Origin: JBHJGM01 sp050331815
GTDB lineage: Bacteria > Verrucomicrobiota > Verrucomicrobiia > Opitutales > JBHJGM01
Length of the DNA stretch: 64,000 nt
Assembly (NCBI GenBank): GCA_050331815.1
Contig: JBHJGM010000008.1
Span: forward strand, 124,001 to 188,000
Direction of reading: 5' to 3'
The position numbers and the translations under genes are program-made. The notes below the pieces were generated by a model, which was given only the letters and a program-made list of their open reading frames with translations, was not told the origin of the DNA and made no database searches. This document shows, piece by piece, positions 60,289 to 64,000 of this stretch; position 1 is the stretch's first letter, and each line of letters begins with the position of its first letter.

Positions 60289-62306
60289 AGACGGAAGCCG
60301 CCATCGAACAGATCCGCGAGCTGCGCGAGGAGGTGCAGCATCACCGCGACCTTTACTACAAGGAAAATGAGCCGGAGATTTCCGACAGCGCGTACGATGC
60401 GCTGGAACGCAAACTTCGGGACCTGGAAGCCAAGCATCCGGAGGCCGTGGAGGCTCTGGGCGAAGCCTCGCCCGCGCAGTCGGTCGGCAGCGATCGCATC
60501 GAGGGGTTTGAAACGTATCGCCACCGCCAGCAGATGCGCAGCCTCGACAACACCTACAACGAGGACGAACTGCGCGAGTTCGACGCCCGCCTGCAACGCC
60601 TGCTGGGGGACGTCGCGTATCGCTACATTATCGAGCCGAAGATCGACGGGGTAGCCGTCAGCCTGACCTTTGAACAGGGGGAGTTGGTGCGGGCGGTGAC
60701 CCGGGGCGATGGCGTGACCGGCGACGTCATCACCCACAACACACGAAACATTGCCAGCCTCCCCCGGAAATTGAAGGGCAAGGATTTTCCACAAATCATG
60801 GAGATTCGCGGCGAGATTTACATGACCCTGGAGGCGTTTCGGAAGGTCAATCAGGAGCGCGAGGAAGGCGGGCTGGAAGTGTTCAAAAACCCCCGCAATC
60901 TGGCCGCCGGTACGGTCAAGTTACTCGACCCCAGCCTGTCGGCCAAGCGTCCGCTGGAGGTCGTGCTGCACGGGCTGGGTCACTGCGAGCCCAAGCGACC
61001 GACCGAAACCCAGAGCGATTTTCACGCACAGATCGAATCTTGGGGCCTGCCCGCCGTCGAGAAACACTGGACGGCCGCAAGCATCGACGAAGCGTTGGAA
61101 TGCATCCATGAATTGGATACGCTTCGTAAGAATTTTGAGTACCCGACCGATGGCGCGGTGGTGAAGGTCGACACCTATGCGCTGCACGAGGAATTGGGCA
61201 CGACCTCGAAAGCCCCACGCTGGGCCATCGCCTATAAGTTCGCCCCCGAACAGGCGACCACGCGTCTCAAGGCGATCACCATTCAGGTCGGACGCACCGG
61301 CACGTTAACCCCGGTTGCCGAGTTGGAACCGGTCGAGTTGGCCGGGACCACCGTCTCGCGCGCCACCCTGCACAATGAAGATGAAATCAAGCGCAAGGAC
61401 ATCCGCGTGGGCGACCTTGTGCAGGTGCAAAAGGCTGGCGAGATCATTCCCCAGGTGCTGGGCGTCGATCTGGACAAGCGCCCGGACGAGGCTGTGCCCT
61501 TTGATTTCTCGGAGTATCTTAAAGCGCAGGGCATCGAGGCCGAACGGATTCCGGGGCAGGCGGCCTGGCGCTTGAAAGGACGCGACGATCCGCAAATGCG
61601 GCGGCGCTCCCTGGTACATTTTGCCGGACGTCAATGCATGGATATTGAGGGCCTGGGCACCGCAGTGGTGGAACAGCTATTGGATGTCGAACTTGTCAAG
61701 GATGCCGCCGATCTGTACAAGCTGAGCGTGGAGGACCTGCTACCTCTGGAACGTTTCGCGCAAAAGTCCGCAGCAAATCTGATCGCCGCTCTGGACCAGA
61801 GCAAATCCAACGAGCTGTGGCGGCTCTTGCATGGGCTTGGAATTCCGCACGTGGGGGCGCAGGCGGCCAAGGATCTGGCGCGGGAGTTGAGATCGTTGCA
61901 GACTCTGCGCGCAGCTGATGCCGAACAATTGGAGGCGATTGAGGGCATCGGCGCGATTATGGCTGAAAGCATTCAGTCGTGGTTTACCGTGGAGGAAAAT
62001 GCAGATTTGGCCGATCGGCTGGCGGCGGCTGGCTTGAACACGGAGCAGGCGTCGGGCGACGCCGGGTCCGGACCGGTCTCGGACGCTTTGGAGGGCAAGA
62101 CGTTCGTGCTGACCGGGACGCTCCCCAATCTGACTCGCGACGAAGCGACCGCGCTGATTGAACAAGCGGGCGGTCGGGTAACCTCCAGCGTCAGCAAAAA
62201 AACCGACTACGTGGTGGCGGGCGAGGCGGCGGGCTCCAAGCTCGCCAAAGCCGAAAAACTAGGCATCTCGATTCTGGATGAAGCCGGGCTGCAGGAACTG
62301 ATTTAA
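60285..62306 (+). CDS. ligA: NAD-dependent DNA ligase
   Basis: The 673-residue enzyme seals nicks in replication and repair. The adenylation domain carries EPKIDGVAVSLTFEQG with the adenylated Lys119 and GEIYMTLEAFRKVNQER. An OB fold (GRTGTLTPVAELEPVELAGTTVSRATLHN), a helix-hairpin-helix region and a C-terminal BRCT domain (TGTLPNLTRDEATALIEQAG) follow. Where the CPxC...C...C zinc finger normally lies (61494-61640), the sequence has PFDFSEYLKAQ, RLKGRDDPQMRRRSLVHFA and one downstream Cys, so the four metal-binding cysteines are missing. The other domains are complete. It overlaps the vanZ-like gene by four bases. Confidence 0.96.
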   Translation: MKTEAAIEQIRELREEVQHHRDLYYKENEPEISDSAYDALERKLRDLEAKHPEAVEALGEASPAQSVGSDRIEGFETYRHRQQMRSLDNTYNEDELREFDARLQRLLGDVAYRYIIEPKIDGVAVSLTFEQGELVRAVTRGDGVTGDVITHNTRNIASLPRKLKGKDFPQIMEIRGEIYMTLEAFRKVNQEREEGGLEVFKNPRNLAAGTVKLLDPSLSAKRPLEVVLHGLGHCEPKRPTETQSDFHAQIESWGLPAVEKHWTAASIDEALECIHELDTLRKNFEYPTDGAVVKVDTYALHEELGTTSKAPRWAIAYKFAPEQATTRLKAITIQVGRTGTLTPVAELEPVELAGTTVSRATLHNEDEIKRKDIRVGDLVQVQKAGEIIPQVLGVDLDKRPDEAVPFDFSEYLKAQGIEAERIPGQAAWRLKGRDDPQMRRRSLVHFAGRQCMDIEGLGTAVVEQLLDVELVKDAADLYKLSVEDLLPLERFAQKSAANLIAALDQSKSNELWRLLHGLGIPHVGAQAAKDLARELRSLQTLRAADAEQLEAIEGIGAIMAESIQSWFTVEENADLADRLAAAGLNTEQASGDAGSGPVSDALEGKTFVLTGTLPNLTRDEATALIEQAGGRVTSSVSKKTDYVVAGEAAGSKLAKAEKLGISILDEAGLQELI

Positions 62307-62398
62307 CGCGACCTGTGTCGTTTAGGCTGAATCAGGAGCTTCGATTCCAGTACGAACGGGACACCAGGTGGCATGGTCGGCGATAGAGCCTAAACAGC

Positions 62399-63247
62399 TT
62401 ACTCGATCGCTGCCATCGGGACGATTTCCTCCATGGTCGCAAACACGCGCTTTACTTCGTCGCTGACTTTTTTGTTTGTGGAGTTTTTGAAGAGAATCTG
62501 ACCGTTCGCATCCACGACAAACACTTGCGGGTCTTCCACAGCGCTGATTTTCATGGCTTCATGTGATGGATTGACACGACGATGCGCGACCACGTACCAC
62601 GGCATTTTACGCAGGCGGATATGTTCAATCATCGTGGCTTCTCTGTCATCCAAAGCCATGAAAATCAGTTCGAAATCATCCCTGTATACCTTGGCTTCCA
62701 GATACCGGCGCTTGAGATTCGCGGTATAGGATAAGGCGGCCGGGTTGTCGCGGCTGGCGTAGTACAGGATATAAAAATGCTTAGGTGGCAGATCCAGGGG
62801 GCTTACTCGCTCCAGTCTCACCTCTGATTTGTGGATTACAGGCATGGTCAGTCCCGCGCGCAGGCCGTATTCAAAATCGGTCAGGCTACGCTCGTCCAAC
62901 GGAGTGGTGAAGAGGGGGTTGGGGGGTTCGTAGGCTTCGCGATGCGCCTCGATGTAAGCGCGGTCCTCCAGGCATAGACGGGTTAGTGGCAGCGCAATTG
63001 GCTCGCTGTGGCCCGCCAGCAGAAACTGCCCGATCTCCACGTCGTTTTCCACGTGAACTTCGAGCAGGCGCATGGTGGCAGTGCGCCCCTGCACATCAGT
63101 CCATTTCACGCGATGCTCGGGCGCAGGGACTGGCGTTTCGGCGCTCGGTTGAGTGCCGGAGTCGGCCTGTAGCCAGCCTGCACAGAAGAAGCAGCAAACT
63201 GCGCTGAAAAGTCGTCCTGAGGTGAAACGAGGAAGGTGAAATCTCAC
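62399..63247 (-). CDS. Secreted SHD1 plus thioredoxin-fold-like protein
   Basis: The 282-residue product starts at GTG with a signal peptide (residues about 8-27). Residues 45-100 resemble an SHD1 domain (KWTDVQGRTATMRLLEVHV ... IALPLTRLCLEDRAYI), a small beta module common in Planctomycetes and Verrucomicrobia. Residues 140-275 look like a thioredoxin fold (FYILYYASRDNPAALSY ... PQVFVVDANGQILFKN), but the CxxC motif is replaced by ASRDN, so disulfide chemistry is unlikely. It may bind or chaperone other envelope proteins. Function unknown. Confidence 0.68.
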   Translation of the reverse strand: MRFHLPRFTSGRLFSAVCCFFCAGWLQADSGTQPSAETPVPAPEHRVKWTDVQGRTATMRLLEVHVENDVEIGQFLLAGHSEPIALPLTRLCLEDRAYIEAHREAYEPPNPLFTTPLDERSLTDFEYGLRAGLTMPVIHKSEVRLERVSPLDLPPKHFYILYYASRDNPAALSYTANLKRRYLEAKVYRDDFELIFMALDDREATMIEHIRLRKMPWYVVAHRRVNPSHEAMKISAVEDPQVFVVDANGQILFKNSTNKKVSDEVKRVFATMEEIVPMAAIE

Positions 63248-63377
63248 GGAATTTTTCTAAGCCTGCAGACGAGAAGCCGCAATTGAAAAAGACGTTGCAA
63301 GGGCCTGCATCACGTAACGCGGCTGTGTATCTAAGCATATAGAAGGCATGCTGTTCACCGAAATTAACTAAATTAAT

Positions 63378-63423
63378 GCATTCACATGCGATCTACGTAG
63401 CATGTGATTGGATTCGTGAATGC
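63378..63423. other. Overlapping inverted repeats between the GT61 and SHD1 genes
   Basis: GCATTCAC (63378-63385) pairs with GTGAATGC (63416-63423), while CACATGC (63383-63389) can instead pair with GCATGTG (63400-63406), with CTACGTAG inside the loop. The two stems share bases and so compete. The element follows the GT61 stop by about 60 bp and could be a terminator of unusual form or a regulatory switch for the SHD1 gene, since both read leftward. Confidence 0.4.
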
Positions 63424-63483
63424 GGAGTCACGTTTTTGACTGAAGCCAGGGAGTTCAGCAAAACATCCTGACCGTATCGATGG

Positions 63484-64000
63484 TTACGCGGTGAAGACTT
63501 CCAGCGCCTGCTCGAGACTGGGGATATCGACCTGCACGTCAAAGCGTTCGGACGCGCGGTTCTTCTGGGCGGTCTTGCGTGCTTCGGGGGGGACAACGGA
63601 AGTCGCGCCAAAGTGAAACGGTTCTACACCCGAAGCGGCGGCCAGCGTAAAATAATAACACACCTGATGCAGCGAGGGCAGAATCTCCAGCATGCGGGCT
63701 GCGCCAGGCTGGCAGTAGATAACGGCTGCGAGCGCGGCCCCATGCAGCCCGATGACATGGCTGGCCTCTTGGAAGTGTCGGTAGGTATCCGGCTGCAGAT
63801 CCATCGGGTCGACACATTCGAAGCCATAACGCTTGACCAGCGCTTGAATCTCCAGCTCGTTGACCGCGTTGCCCCCGCGGCTTTTGCGGATGAGGTAAAG
63901 CTTGCGCTGCGGCTGTTGCGGCGCGGCGGCGGGTACCAGACTACGCAAATACTGCGGCATCCAATCGGGATAGCAGCGCGCGACCCCGGGAAACGAGGTC
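63484..64000 (-). CDS. GT61-family glycosyltransferase, C-terminal part (cut by window edge)
   Basis: The open frame runs on past the end of the window, so the start is not seen. The visible 171 residues contain RKLYLIRKSRGGNAVNELEI, then CVDPMDLQPDTYRHFQEA and SHVIGLHGAALAAVIYCQPG, typical of the C-terminal half of DUF563/GT61 glycosyltransferases (xylosyl-, arabinosyl- or EOGT-like). The His-Gly-Ala block is the most conserved family part. It may act in cell-envelope glycan assembly. An internal ATG at 63960 is not the start, because the frame continues through PGVARCYPDW upstream. Confidence 0.8.
   Translation of the reverse strand, partial: TSFPGVARCYPDWMPQYLRSLVPAAAPQQPQRKLYLIRKSRGGNAVNELEIQALVKRYGFECVDPMDLQPDTYRHFQEASHVIGLHGAALAAVIYCQPGAARMLEILPSLHQVCYYFTLAAASGVEPFHFGATSVVPPEARKTAQKNRASERFDVQVDIPSLEQALEVFTA

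Noticed and set aside
1..64000. CRISPR arrays, insertion sequences, tRNA and rRNA genes
   Set aside because: No regularly spaced repeats, transposase frames with terminal repeats, or tRNA/rRNA-like sequences were seen on reading both strands by eye; short tRNAs could be missed without a covariance search.

Overview
The window reads as a chromosomal segment of a free-living bacterium of the phylum Verrucomicrobiota, most likely class Opitutia (Opitutales/Puniceicoccales-like, probably aquatic or marine). This is inferred from the gene mix rather than from a marker tree: DUF6785-type membrane proteins, SHD1 and GYF_2/DUF5362 proteins, a PEP-CTERM protein, a DxDxDG repeat at the start of a secreted enzyme, signal-peptide-less sulfatases beside secreted glycosidases, and no SusC/SusD genes. 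The DNA is GC-rich with one AT-rich pocket near 21.0-21.2 kb. I see no rRNA, tRNA, CRISPR array, insertion sequence or prophage.

Layout. 1-6.0 kb: the end of a thiE-like gene, then a tight minus-strand run read manA, grpE, dnaJ, acyltransferase, hldE/rfaE2-type nucleotidyltransferase, purN, prmA. 6.2-10.1 kb: ftsK and a rodZ-like gene (division and cell shape). 10.1-15.6 kb, minus: a GNAT enzyme, then (in transcription order from 15.6 kb) a tandem ClpP-like NfeD protease, a short NfeD, flotillin-like FloA and a small membrane-anchored partner. 15.8-16.7 kb: a Phd/VapC-type toxin-antitoxin module with repeated operator-like palindromes. 16.7-20.7 kb: KDPG aldolase, a small secreted protein, proA, a PfkB kinase and a DUF6941 protein. 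20.7-21.4 kb: intergenic, AT-rich, ending in a very strong orphan terminator (candidate small RNA). 21.4-28.1 kb: membrane-anchored MsrB, an SprA-related protein lacking the protease motif, a GYF_2 protein, ruvB, a methyltransferase and a DUF6785 membrane protein. 28.1-34.6 kb: Gfo/Idh oxidoreductase, ChbG/YdjC deacetylase, full-length gcvP with a dyad in its leader, nth and a secreted DsrE-like protein.

34.6-55.8 kb is the most distinctive part, a polysaccharide-degradation region. It has two sulfatases, two large paralogous secreted proteins with clan GH-A-like catalytic glutamates, L-rhamnose mutarotase, a TIM-barrel sugar isomerase, a GH78-type alpha-L-rhamnosidase, a secreted glucose/sorbosone dehydrogenase-like protein, a GH94-type phosphorylase, a GH28-type polygalacturonase relative and a cupin. 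Together they suggest use of a sulfated polysaccharide containing rhamnose and uronic acid. The two large enzymes carry signal peptides, while both sulfatases, the rhamnosidase, the GH28 and the GH94 proteins do not, so final desulfation and trimming probably take place inside the cell after uptake of oligosaccharides.

55.8-64 kb: an unusual hotdog thioesterase-crotonase fusion, a secreted protein of unknown function, an amidohydrolase, a class I amidotransferase whose start codon overlaps that of a divergent vanZ-like gene, ligA (lacking the usual zinc-finger cysteines), an SHD1/thioredoxin-fold secreted protein and the C-terminal part of a GT61 glycosyltransferase cut by the window edge.
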